From assembly GCF_022201045.2 (NCBI RefSeq), contig NC_068561.1, forward strand, positions 20,958,501 to 21,022,500: a stretch of DNA of 64,000 nt, written 5' to 3'. Both the position numbers and the translations under genes were made by a program. Position 1 is the first letter of the stretch, and every line of letters begins with the position of its first letter. Source of the DNA: Citrus sinensis. Taxonomy: Eukaryota; Streptophyta; Magnoliopsida; Sapindales; Rutaceae. Of this stretch, positions 32,511 to 43,901 are shown in pieces. The notes under the pieces were generated by a model that was given only the letters and a program-made list of their open reading frames with translations, was not told where the DNA came from and ran no database searches.

Positions 32511-35500
32511 TCACTGAACTGTCAAGGCTTCCTGCTGGGCATGCCAAGCAACAACATCTTTGTATGCCAAGTTGCCACCAAAAATGTCCAGAGCACTGCC
32601 AACTGTAACGTCCACACGTCCTATTCCTGCCACCTTGATCTTCTCTAGATCAGCCATTGTTGTGACACCACCAGCATAAGTCACAGGAATCTGACACTCA
32701 AAAACAACACATTAACAATATACATGAATTAGATTGCATCATTGATTCACAGGATCACTGTGAAATGAAGCCTAGAGTCGAATGAGTTTAGCTCCCAGTT
32801 TGCCATCAGCTAGGGCTCGAGATTGTTGTATTGGTGATGATGGAGGATAAATAGGATAATGCAGGGCATTGATTATAAGAACCAATCTATAGCATTTTTC
32901 GTAAGAAAATATATGTAAAGAGATGAGGAAATCACAAGACCTTCTGCATTACAATTAAAAGAATACGAATACAATTACAAAAGCAATCATATGTTACCCA
33001 CCGGTGAGTACTTGCCAAGCAATGCCACAAGCTCGTCGTCAATTCCCAGCCTGCAATAAACAAAGAGTTAGAAATTCCAAATTAATTATTCCAGAAGTTT
33101 TGGGTCTGATGTAAATGAATAATTATCAAACGAAGTCATAATCCTTTTCCTTGTACTATTTTAATTCCAAATAGCAACTTCCTTAAACTATAAGAGTAAA
33201 GGGCTGATCGATCTTAAATCAGTCGGGATGATGGAATTCCAATTAAATCTTTTATGGTCATTAAGACTTACTTTTTCCCTTCAACATCGACACCATGAAC
33301 CAGAAACTCATCTGCATAACTGGCAAGAAAATCTAAAACTCTCTCATCAAGATATACGTCACTAAACTTCTGCCATCTATCAGTGACAATTGCATATTTA
33401 CCATCCTGCACATCAAAATAAGCACATATGGGGTAAAGCTCCTTCAACAGAATTGACTTGATAATATTTACCTTCAAAACTTGCGTTCTTTTCAATACCC
33501 TGATTCGCATGGAAGCATAAGGACTAGTTTACTTAAGCGACTAACAAAACTAAAAATTCAGATTTCCGGTACTCCAGTCATGGAGGATGTCAGATATTGA
33601 CCTTTTGCCTAAGAGAATATGTTAGATGTTAATGCACAAACTTGTAGCATTCAATCTATGCAAAATGGAAAATCATATATTACCGTACCTTCTTTCTGCA
33701 GCTAAGATCCAAGACAAGTCTTTGCTTTCCAACAACACGAACAAGATCTTTTAACCGTTCAAGGTCCATTTGACCATTGTTAAATACATACTGCGCCGTC
33801 CAAGAAGAATATAAATATTGAGGAATTCTATGATAATAAAACCAAAAACCCCTCCACAAAGAATAACCTAAAATCGATAATAATGATCAAGTAAAATTGT
33901 TGCAGAAGAATATAAAAAGTGAAAATTATTTCTTCCCCATTCTTTAGAATATGAAGCAAAATAATTTCTTCCCAATTTTTATGGCACAGCCAATGTGATA
34001 TCCTCATTGTATCAAACTCCAAGCAAAAGATCATAAAATGGTTCAAAGTGGCAGTTTCCCTATAAAATTTAAGAACGAAGAGTGCAAACTTCAATAGCAC
34101 ACATTCGTCTTTCATTTGGATGAGGGTGGGGGAGTCAGTGTTAAGCAACAGTGACATGGGAGCAGAAACATGCATATCAATTCGACAAAAGTTGTATTGA
34201 TTGAGAAACATGATTTGGACTAAGAGATGCAAGATAATTGCAGGAAAAGTCAACATACTGAAGTGACAATGACATGGGTGGCTCCTTCTTCAATGTAACT
34301 CAAAGAATTATCAGAATTGATCCCACCTCCAACTTGCAAACCTCCTACAGTTATCCAGTCCTCGCAGTAATTTCAGCAGAGGAAAAATCTGTAAGTTTTA
34401 AACATATCATCAAACATATATATCTAAAAAGAAGCAGGTTGCTCACAAGAAATCTCAACACGTTGAATCTCTGTGAGCCAAAGTAGAAAATCTTTTCTTC
34501 CAAGAAACCAACATGCAGTTCTGTCCATGCTCCATTGGTTGAAGATAGTCCAAAACATTTCATACATGTATATATTTAAATTTTGCAGCAACCAAGATTT
34601 CAATTTACATTCCTGCTCGAGGATAAATATTCTGTTCGGTATAAGTGACATCTCTAAACTTATAACCCCAACTAGGCGTAATAAAAATAAGAACAAGAAA
34701 TACTAACTAAAATAATCTCAAACTTAAACGAATCCAAATTGTCCTAGGAAATTAAAACCAGGCAATTTTTACTTCACTTCACTTTGTAGATGCAAGCCTG
34801 TCCAGCTATATGCTCTTGATCACCAAGTAGCAGATGATCCAGTTTCTTTTAAATGGTTATGATAATAAGCCCAATGATTACAACTTCTGTAATTATAAAG
34901 CACTAAAATCCACCAAAATCATTGATAAAATTAATTAATATTTCTTAACATGTAAGGATCAAAGAAAACACAACAAAATAATACTAAACTCTCATGAGAA
35001 TACAATCCCTAACATGTAAGAATCAAAGAAAACACAACAAAATAATACTGAACTCTCATGATAATACAATCCCTATTAAAAGTGAAGGAAACACAGGGTT
35101 TACCAGGATAGGCATGCAATGCTTCAATGGCTGCAGCTTTGCTTAAAGGGTCTGCTCCAAGCATTATAGCATGACCACCTGTAAGTCCATCTTCTTTGTA
35201 TAAATTTGCAAACTCTGCTGCCGACTTATCTGATTCAAAATTCGTTACAAGCTTCGTCCCATCATCCTTTGAGTCCCGAAGAGTGGACCCAACAATTTGT
35301 TTCACTTTTCCCTGATAAGAAAATTACTTTAATTCATAAAAATCAAGCAATTAATAAGTTCAGCCTCACACACACCCCAGTAAAAATAAAAGATGAAACA
35401 AATTTTGCTTCTACTCCACCACCTACATAATTAAATCATGTGGGACAAATCCTCAGAATCATCCTTTCAAATTCTAATCCATTCTTTTAATATGTTAAAT

Positions 35501-35983
35501 ATCAAAGAAAAATATGAAGGCTTAAATTTAAATGAAAACCAAATAAGTTACCGAGCAAATATTTCAAAAGAGTTTGCTATAACCGAAATGCTTAATTAAA
35601 AATCGAACTTCTAAAACCATTTAATGACAAGAGAAAAAAATCCAACAATGAAGTAAGTCGTTGACATAAAAGGATAAATGAATAACTGAAACAGGATTGG
35701 TCGTAATATACCTTGTGTATGTCAATGCAAGGGCGGAAACGAACTGCACAACGGACAGATAGACGCGAAGGTCCTGTAAAGAAAATGAATGGTTAAACAA
35801 GTGAGTTCGAAAACGTACAAATCGTAGGGAGATTGAGAAGAAAGTGCACGTACTGGAGAGTGATGATGAAGGCGCGTAAAACGAAGAGTTGTTATTCTTG
35901 TGAAGCCAAAACAGGTCCGAGACTGAAGTTGGCTGGAGGCTACGAGTTCTCGCCGGCGATATTAATCCTTGTACGGATGCCAT
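32511..35983 (-). CDS. HISN3: ProFAR isomerase (BBM-II isomerase), histidine biosynthesis, plastid
   Basis: Eight exons: 35854-35983, 35712-35773, 35104-35311, 34259-34344, 33689-33790, 33272-33405, 33002-33050 and 32511-32690. All are GT-AG and phases close to 316 residues. The enzyme is the 1-(5-phosphoribosyl)-5-[(5-phosphoribosylamino)methylideneamino]imidazole-4-carboxamide isomerase of histidine synthesis, a TIM barrel. Residues 1 to about 50 are a plastid transit peptide. The catalytic Asp of strand 1 is in [20 protein letters not shown]. The phosphate-binding loops are [10 protein letters not shown] and VTYAGGV. Other landmarks are [13 protein letters not shown] and [17 protein letters not shown]. 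The first Met of the frame is at 35981-35983; there is no earlier ATG in frame. The gene is divergently arranged with the PPR gene, as in Arabidopsis At2g36230/At2g36240 as I recall. Minus-strand frames at 33828-34696 lie in introns. Confidence 0.96.
34946..35073. repeat. 64 bp tandem direct repeat in a HISN3 intron
   Basis: Two copies (34946-35009 and 35010-35073), each beginning TAACATGTAAG, differ at only a few positions. Located in the intron after exon 3, close to the donor side. Confidence 0.9.
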
Positions 35984-36843
35984 CAAATTGTTTCAGGAGA
36001 AATCGAAAGAATCGGCGGCCAGAGGAGCGGGCAGGACTACTAGTGTATTATGTTTAATTTTAGCTTTTCATCATTTAGGTCCCCATATCGCTATCATAAT
36101 TTGTGATTATAACATATGGATCCCTGCGTTTTAGCACAAAAAATTACGTTAAGGTCATTTTTAATCCTTTTTACTTTTTCAAGTCCCAACGTGATTCAAT
36201 GTAACGATGGGTCATCATCAACTTTGGCTAAGTCTCACATGAAAGATCGGAAATTAATTAAGTGCAAGTTTATAGGAATCCTTCTTTTATAAACCAAATT
36301 TTCAAGTGTGATTATTTCAACATAGATTAGTACAAATTATGTCTTTTAATAGTGATATCTTAAAAATTCACATGGATAAATTTGATTAAATTTTTGTGTT
36401 GATATAAAAGTTATCTGACATGTCATTTGAATATTTCTTTAATCATGTGCAATGTATAATTTTTATTTATACTAACTAAATTTTTTTAGTTAATATCAAA
36501 TATAAATATTTATGTCAGTGTAATAATTATACAATATGTCAATTGGACTTTTATCCTAACACAAAAGTCTTATAACTTATCAGTTGTAATATTAGAAATT
36601 AATGACATGTTGGTTGCACCTTTAATTTTGATATCTCTAAAAATTGAGAAGCCAACGTTATTAGTTATCCCTTATTAGTACACACCAATGATATTTTAAG
36701 AACAATGGGGACAGAAAAGATAAAATGCTGTTTAATTTGGGCTGGGCTGAGTTCGGTACAAAAAAAATCCAAATTCGAGTTTAACTATCAAACCTGCTGG
36801 TGGCGCCGTCGGTTTGCCGCTGAAACTGATACTCTCCTTCGGA
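35984..36843. promoter_or_regulatory. Divergent promoter region between HISN3 and the PPR gene
   Basis: 860 bp separate the two ATGs. The edges are the two 5' UTRs; the middle (36060-36660) is AT-rich and non-coding. No clear TATA box can be singled out for either gene, which is common for housekeeping genes. A plus-strand frame starting at 36705 runs into the PPR gene in another frame and is a shadow. Confidence 0.55.
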
Positions 36844-38319
36844 ATGGCAGGCTTGAAGAAGAAACTGCCACCGATTTTAATACACAACAAATCGCCGCCG
36901 CCGCCGCCGGCACCATCGATTCCACTCCCGAGCCGACCGGAAACTCCACCAGTCACACTCCCCTCCGTCACTCTAACCCCCACTGCTCACCACACTCACC
37001 TCCTTCGCTTCCTGAAAACCCACTTACTAACTCCCACCAACAACCAAATCACACCCTCATCACTCCTCCACTTCCTCAAATCCAAACTCCACCACCACCC
37101 CCAATTCACCCACTACGACTTCCACATCTTCGCTTGGGCCTCCACTATCGACTCCTTCCGCCATGATCACACGACGTTCCTCTTCATCGTCCGCTCGCTC
37201 GCCTCCTCTTACCGTTTCTCTGAGCTTCATTCCGTTCTCAATTTCATCTCAGCTAACCCCTGCCCGTGTTCGAACGATGGTATTTTCTCTTGCCCTGAAA
37301 TGGAGCGTATATTTCATTTTGCAGTTAATGCTTTTGTCAAAGCTAACAGAATGAATGATGGGTTGTTGGCTTTTGAAGCTATGAGGAAGTTGATTGATGG
37401 GAGGCCGAGTGTGAGTATTTATAATGTTTTGATTAATGGGTTCGTGAAATGCAGGGAGTTTGATAAAGCTTTGGGGTTTTACGATAGGATGGTGAGGGAT
37501 AGAGTTAAGCCTGATGTTGTTACATTTAATATTTTGATTAGTGGTTTTTGTAGGAATAAAAAATTTGATTTGGCTTTGGGGTTGTTTAGAGAGATGAGAG
37601 AAAAGGGGTGTAATCCCAATGTGGTTAGTTTCAATACTTTGATTAGAGGGTTTTTTGGGGAGAGGAAGTTTGATGAAGGGGTGAACATGGCTTATGAAAT
37701 GATTGAACTTGGGTGTGAGTTTTCGAGTGTGACTTGTGAGATTTTGGTTGATGGGTTGTGTAATGAAGGGAGGGTTTTGAAGGCGTGTGAATTGGTGATT
37801 GATTTTTCAAGGAGAGGGGTTTTGCCCAAGGATTTTGATTATTTTGGTCTAGTGGAAAAGCTTTGTGGGGAAGGAAATGCAGGTATAGCTTTAGAGGTGG
37901 TGGATGAGTTGTGGAAGAAAGGAAATTTGCCTAGTGTGATTGCTTGTACTACATTAATTGAAGGTTTGAGGAGGCTGAGGAAAGGAGTGGAGGCCTCAGG
38001 TTTGATGGAAAAGATGCTGAAAGAGGGTATTCTACCAGATAGTGTAACTTTTAATTGTCTTCTCGAAGATCTTTGTGATGTGGGAAGAACGGTGGATGCT
38101 GATAGATTGAGATTGTTGGCTTCGACCAAGGGTTTGGACCCAGATGGGATGACGTATCATATTCTGGTATCAGGGTATACCAGGGAAAACAGAAGGAAAG
38201 AGGGAGAGAATCTAGTGAATGAGATGTTAGATGAGGGATTTATACCTGATCTTGCTACATATAATAGTTATATGGATAGGCTTTCCAATGCCAGGAAATC
38301 TGTTAGACAAACGCGTTAA
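36844..38319 (+). CDS. P-class pentatricopeptide repeat protein (organelle RNA binding)
   Basis: Intronless, 491 residues, as most PPR genes are. The first ATG in frame is at 36844; the frame is open slightly upstream but without an ATG. The N-terminus is basic and Pro-rich (AGLKKKLPPILIHNKSPPPP), which fits an organelle presequence, mitochondrial more likely than plastid. Eight full 35-residue PPR motifs run from about residue 188 to 468, for example SIYNVLINGFVKCREFDKAL and VTFNILISGFCRNKKFDLAL, followed by a partial ninth ending near the stop. No E, DYW or SMR domain follows. P-class proteins bind single-stranded organelle transcripts in a sequence-specific way and affect their stability, splicing or translation. 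The target cannot be read from here by eye. It is divergent from HISN3. Confidence 0.95.
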   Translation: MAGLKKKLPPILIHNKSPPPPPAPSIPLPSRPETPPVTLPSVTLTPTAHHTHLLRFLKTHLLTPTNNQITPSSLLHFLKSKLHHHPQFTHYDFHIFAWASTIDSFRHDHTTFLFIVRSLASSYRFSELHSVLNFISANPCPCSNDGIFSCPEMERIFHFAVNAFVKANRMNDGLLAFEAMRKLIDGRPSVSIYNVLINGFVKCREFDKALGFYDRMVRDRVKPDVVTFNILISGFCRNKKFDLALGLFREMREKGCNPNVVSFNTLIRGFFGERKFDEGVNMAYEMIELGCEFSSVTCEILVDGLCNEGRVLKACELVIDFSRRGVLPKDFDYFGLVEKLCGEGNAGIALEVVDELWKKGNLPSVIACTTLIEGLRRLRKGVEASGLMEKMLKEGILPDSVTFNCLLEDLCDVGRTVDADRLRLLASTKGLDPDGMTYHILVSGYTRENRRKEGENLVNEMLDEGFIPDLATYNSYMDRLSNARKSVRQTR

Positions 38320-39494
38320 TGTTGTTCTATGGATTAGATATCCACATTTTTAGTTTTGGATTTTGGCACAGCAGTTAGTCTGGACTAATATGAATCTGTT
38401 GACAAAGAGAAAACAAGTTTGTCTTTGATGATGTTATTGTCCCGTGATCGATGTGATGTTCTGGGAAGTCTTTTGAAAGAAAAGAAGAACACATTTGGGT
38501 GCAGCAGGTCATAGAAGGTATGTCAATTGATCACACAGTCAATAGCAAAATGGAGGATACCCGTCTTATCATACATTATTATGGACATGTAAATCTTCTA
38601 CTTATAATTCTGCTTTTGACATTTTGTTTTTGTATATTGGCAGTCATATATAGCATTAGCAATGAATGAAGTGCCAAGGCAGAATTGTAATGTCACAATG
38701 TTTTGAGGTGGCTAGTAATATCACCTAGTAAGTTCACACTCACATCTTCCAGACAAGGCCCATCATAGCTTTGAGGTGGCTACCAGCTTATCGATTAAGA
38801 TGTCATGCAGAGTTGGGAGATAAAAAATTCGTGCTGTCGCTCTCTCGTCTCAGGCTGTGCACACTGCCACACTCTAAGCAGCGAACATCTATGGTTTGAT
38901 CATTGAATCAAGTGGGTGATATTGCGCCCCACTTTTCACTCCTTGTAGGTTTCTAGTGGAGGAGACTATGACAGAAATATTGAGATGAGCAGCTCAGTGG
39001 TTTCAGATGATTTATCTTGGAATGTGTTTTTATTTTTAATTGTTGTATCTCAAAAATTGATGTATACTGTATTATTAGTATCCAACCTTCTGGATCGCAG
39101 CCATAAATTTGGGATATAAACTAATTACCTGAATTAAGCAAACGTAGCATTATTCTTTTCTTTCTTGTCTTTTTTTTTTTCCTTGATGAGGAATTATTCT
39201 ATTGTCGAAACAATTGGGAATGATTGTTTTGGATTTTATTTGGGGAGAGACTTGAGAGGAGAGGAGATCCTCGTGGCAGGCCCGTGTTGCTACGAGGGCA
39301 AAATGGTGAATTCGCTATCGTCATCCTATCCACACTAGTATTTGGCCAACTAAGCTTTGAAATCTTTTGCACCATGAAAAATCTTCAAAAACCAAAAGCC
39401 AGTCAGTTATTAACCATTCACCAAACAGATAGATACCTATTAAGTTATTATGCTATAAAAACTTCAAAATTCATATTTCACAACGAAGCTCAAA
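38320..39494. other. 3' flank of the PPR gene and promoter of the next gene
   Basis: The first part is the PPR 3' UTR; the 250 bp before 39495 are the presumed promoter and 5' UTR of the next plus-strand gene. A frame at 39224-39571 overlaps the true start in another phase and is a shadow. Nothing else is seen. Confidence 0.5.
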
Positions 39495-42400
39495 ATGACT
39501 TCAATTTCCACATGCTTCACTACAACTCCAAAATCTCGCTTCTTCTTCACTCCCTTGCGACCATCAATTAACCTAAAACCTCCCGATTCTTTCCCGAGAA
39601 TCCAACCACTCCCTTTCCCGAGAATCTCCGGGAAAATTCCCGGTTCTAGGGTTTTGGTTCCGGTTGCCAAAGCGAGTACGGACGTCGCTGTTGGAGTCGG
39701 ACCTGGAAGGATTGTGGAGAGCGATAAATTGCCGGCCGATGTGAGGAACCGAGCGATGGACGCCGTTGATGCGTGTAATCGGAGAGTCACTATTGGTGAC
39801 GTGGCGGGTAAAGCTGGACTTAAGTTGAATGAAGCTCAGAAGGCTCTCCAGGCTCTTGCTGCTGATACTGATGGATTTTTGGAGGTATTAATTTGTAATG
39901 TCAGTTTTTACATTACTATTTTAAGCAAAACTGCTTTTTGCAGAAGTGCTTTTTGGTGAAGCATCTATCTATTGCTTCTTAGAAAAGTGCTTCAAGTGGT
40001 TTTCCTTTTTTTTTCCCCTTTTTCTCTCTTAAGAAGAACTTTTATATAACTGAACTAAACACTAGAAAATAAGCACTTTTGGTAATTTGCAATTGCTTTT
40101 TAGTGGTGCTAAAAGTAGTGCTAGACACAATATAAACCTTTAGTGTAAATTCACTAGATAGTTGCTTCAAATGAAAAAAGATTAGAGATATTATAACTGT
40201 TACTTAACTTGAATTAGGGAATGTGTGTAAAAGATTTGAGTGTAAAATAGCTCAGAAATGAAAAAGAATACAGAAGCATGTTGGTTGAAATGATAGCCAT
40301 ATTTTAATTTCTTGTATGTTGAATTGAAATGATTTATTAATTACTGAATTATTTTGCTTCATGTGTGAGGAAGCCTTTTGCTGCGATAGCTTTTGAAACA
40401 GAACTTGTTTAGTTGCTTGTTAGATTTGGCTTTAAGTGCTTTGATGTTCTTGATTCATGAATGCAATTGTTTTCAAGATGGTTTTAACAGGTCTCGGATG
40501 AAGGTGATGTCCTGTATGTTTTTCCGAACAATTATCGTGCGAAGCTTGCTGCCAAATCATTTAGGTTAAAAGTAGAACCTGTGATCGACAAGGCAAAGGT
40601 ATCAACTGCAATACTATTCTGTGTCAAAATTTTGTTCTTGGAAAAAGAGTTTATGCTACCTAATTTGTAAAGGGACCATAAGGTGATGCATCCTTTGCAT
40701 TGCAGGCTGCTGCTGAGTATTCAATTAGGGTTCTTTTTGGAACAGCTCTCATAGCTTCAATTGTCATTGTTTTTACTGCAATTATTGCCATCCTTTCAAG
40801 TAAGAGGTATATTTTGAAATTGACACTAAAATCATAGCAAATGTTTATTATTATTGTTGGATCCTTTATAGAAGAAAGGTATTCACCATCTGATTCCTAA
40901 AAGCAGTGATGATGATGATCGTGGGAGACGACGCAGGTCGTTTGATTCAGGATTCAATATTTTTATCTCTCCATCTGATCTGTTCTGGTAAATATTTTCT
41001 AGTCTCAGACCTCAGTAATATTTCCAATATTTTAACAGTTCAAAATTAATTATATGAAAGCCACTAATTAAGAAGTATAAAATTGATCTGGGATAACTTT
41101 CCAATTTTCATCTAGCCGCAAAATTTTATTCTAATAAACTTCATGTAACTGTGTTCCCTTCTTAAATCATGTAAGGTACTGGGATCCATATTATTATAGA
41201 AGGCGACGAGTGCAGACAGATGATGATGATAAGAAAATGAATTTTATCAAATCTGTAAGTAAAGGTTCTAGATTATGTTTGATATTTCACTCAATCCTTC
41301 CTAAAGTAGGAAATCAATTTTTGACTTTTGATATTTCGTTGATATTTTAGGTTTTCTCATTTGTGTTCGGAGAAGGTGATCCAAATCAAGGAATTGAAGA
41401 AAAAAGGTGGAAGTTGGTAATACTTCAGCATTGAATTCAGTGGTCCGTTGCTTGCATTGTTTGTTATAAATCATTGGTTAAAATCTGTCAAACTTCTCTT
41501 GATTTCTGCAGGCCTTCTGCCACCTTTCTATTCCTTCCCAGTTTACCTATTTGTAGAAACTCTTCATCCTTTTGAACCATTTGTCAAAGATCCAAAAGGA
41601 CTGCTATTGCTAACTGCATCTTTATTTATTCTATTAGGCAAAAATGTTACAGTAACCTAGTTTCCTCGATTTTGTCAAAGAAATTACTAAAATTGTGTAT
41701 ATGAATATAAATTACCCAATGAAGTTTACGATCTTGAACAGGTTTAGGAATGGCTTTTGGTTTGTGCACTTGCACGCATGCTCTTCTGATTAGGAACTGA
41801 AGGTGGTAGTTCTTTTAAGATGTTGACCAGGTTCTATTTATCTATTTACTGGTCTTAACATAGATAGAAGACTTGAGTGATAGATGGACAAGAAGCAGTT
41901 GAAATTTACCTTGTCTTCTGAGGACATTTCTTGGTTGGGATTAGCAATTGCTAATAAAAAGTAAATAAATAACTAGAGATAAAAAATAAAAACTGAAATT
42001 GAGTTGCCTTGGTGCTTTTCAAAGATGTTGTGTTAGAAAGAATATCTAATACCTTACTCAAATTTCTTAAATTTTATGTGCAGATTGGGGAGTACATAGC
42101 ATCTAATGGTGGTGTTGTCACAGCTGAAGAACTTGCTCCGTATCTTGATATAGACCGGACTATGGTATGATCATGTTTTATGTAGTTTAGCCTGCAATTA
42201 TAATGTAGGTGGCTTGTATTTGTTTTCCTTTGGACCTGTTTGTTAGTTCTTGAATTTGGAATGGTCACATGTTCTTGGGGCTTGAGGGCTATTTCTCCGG
42301 AGGGAAGGGGCTGAGACAAGGAGATCCGCTTTCCCCCTATCCGTTTGTTCAATAGTCTTTCTATGTTTGACTTTTAAGAATTGATTTTGAGTGAGAAATA

Positions 42401-43901
42401 GAATTTGTTTAAGGGTGTTGTTTTTTCTTTGACCACTGGTAGTGCTCATTTTTTGTTTTTCTCTCAAGTTTAGTCTTAAATTCCTTGAATTGCAACCAGA
42501 AGTTATTGTTTCTCTGCTGTCTGTAATGTCATACATTTTATGTACAAGAGAACAAGTAATTTTTATTAGTATAACAAGTAATTTTTATTAGTATAACAAG
42601 TAATTTTTATTAGTAGTCAATTAACTTCAAACTTGCTAGTTGAGATCATTTTGTTTTTACATAGCATTCTGTAATTTGACCTTGTTTCTTGTTGATTTTA
42701 GAGTGACGAATCGTACGTCTTACCCGTTCTTCTACGGTTTGATGGTCAGCCCGAGATAGATGAAGAGGTTTGTACAAAGTTTTTCCCCCTTGCATCTTTG
42801 TGGTAGTGAGAAAATTCCTGATCAATAATTCTCATCTTCAATTACCCATCTTTTTAACTTTGTGAAGTAAGACATTTGAAAATCAGAGATTTTTGTGTAG
42901 GGAAATATTTTGTATCGCTTCCCATCCTTTCAGCGCACTGCTGCTTCTCAAAGAATTGGAAGGAAGGAATATGTGGGGAGAAGATGGGCTGATGCAATCG
43001 GAGGAGTTGAGAAGATTTTCAGGGAGAAGAAATGGGAATTCAGGTTCTTCATTTTGTGTTTTGGCCATTTGTTTGTTGAAGTTGTTCCTAATTGAGTTCT
43101 ATAACCTGGGCTCTTTTTGCTATGTAGCAAAACTAACATGTCGGAGAGAGGCATGGCCATTGGTCTGGGTGGGCTGAATTTATTTGGAGTTATTATTCTT
43201 GGAGCCATGTTACAGTATGGTCCTTGACACAATAATATCACTCTATGATTTCTTCTCCCTTTTGCTTCTGACTAATGGGCCCTTTTTTTAATTTTATATG
43301 AAGGGAAATGGCTGTTACACCGAATGGCTTTCTAAAATTTGTTGCTTACATATTTCCTCTACTTCAGGTGTGATACAAGTTTTGACTTTAGCGTAATGAG
43401 GCTTTTTCCTGTCTCTTCCCCACAAACTTGATTTCAGTTACAGTTGTAACAATAACTTTGCAGATCTATGCTGGATCTTTCTTTGCAATTCCTGCGGTCC
43501 GATGGTTCCTCAACCTCCAGAGGAATGCTGATATAGAAAAGAGAAACCGAACAAGGGAAAAGTATGCTCGAGCACTCAAATCACCAGATATTTCCTTGAG
43601 GCGCAAGGTAGCCATTTTTGTGCTTATTTTATCCTAAGTTCTCTTTAAGGTTGTTTCTGGGTATTTGCTGAAGCCAAAACTGATTAATATTTAATAGAAT
43701 TTCTTCGGCGTGATCTGGCTCCCTCTATTAGAAATGACTTGTTTCCTTTTATGTAATCTTGCTCAGCTCCTGAGTGCTCGAGATATGGCCCAGAAAACTT
43801 TCATTGGACAAGATCGCATTGTCTATAGTTCTGACAGGGACTTGATTGAGCAAGACTATGAGGCACGAGAATGGGAGAAGAGATTCCGAGAGATTGAGTA
43901 G
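39495..43901 (+). CDS. Plastid membrane protein of unknown function, At5g03900 type
   Basis: Thirteen exons: 39495-39884, 40491-40598, 40706-40806, 40907-40987, 41176-41254, 41351-41416, 42084-42164, 42702-42767, 42901-43043, 43128-43214, 43304-43367, 43464-43607 and 43767-43901. All are GT-AG and phases close to 514 residues. Residues 1 to about 60 are a transit peptide. A membrane segment at about 181-200 (LFGTALIASIVIVFTAIIAI) is followed by an Asp/Arg-rich loop and the aromatic SDLFWYWDPYYYRRRR. Further hydrophobic segments include GLGGLNLFGVIILGAML and FVAYIFPLLQIYAGSFFAIP. An N-terminal module ending GDVLYVFPNN recurs after the first membrane segment, ending GNILYRFPSF; both look like winged-helix folds. 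Databases sometimes label the Arabidopsis relative an iron-sulfur cluster biosynthesis family protein, but no Cys cluster is visible. After the stop, GTAAGT at about 43928 and a TTTCAG near 44367 suggest an intron in the 3' UTR. Confidence 0.93.
42270..42355 (+). mobile_element. Short LINE reverse-transcriptase fragment in an intron
   Basis: One frame reads GYFSGGKGLRQGDPLSPYPF before a stop. GLRQGDPLSPYLF is a signature block of the reverse-transcriptase domain of plant LINEs. Only this block can be read; the flanks do not continue the domain in any frame, so it is a small, degraded relic inside intron 7 of the At5g03900-type gene. Confidence 0.8.
42551..42614. repeat. Three exact tandem copies of a 22 bp unit
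   Basis: The unit AACAAGTAATTTTTATTAGT plus AT repeats at 42551, 42573 and 42595 without a mismatch, the third copy lacking the final two bases. It lies in intron 7, close to the LINE fragment. Exactness points to recent expansion. Confidence 0.95.

Noticed and set aside
33828-34706. Several frames up to 142 codons on both strands
   Set aside because: They lie in HISN3 introns or cover its exon 4 in the wrong phase; the correct splice phases exclude them.
36705-37166. 153-codon Pro/His-rich plus-strand frame over the PPR start
   Set aside because: Shadow of the PPR reading frame; composition follows from the Pro-rich presequence in another phase.
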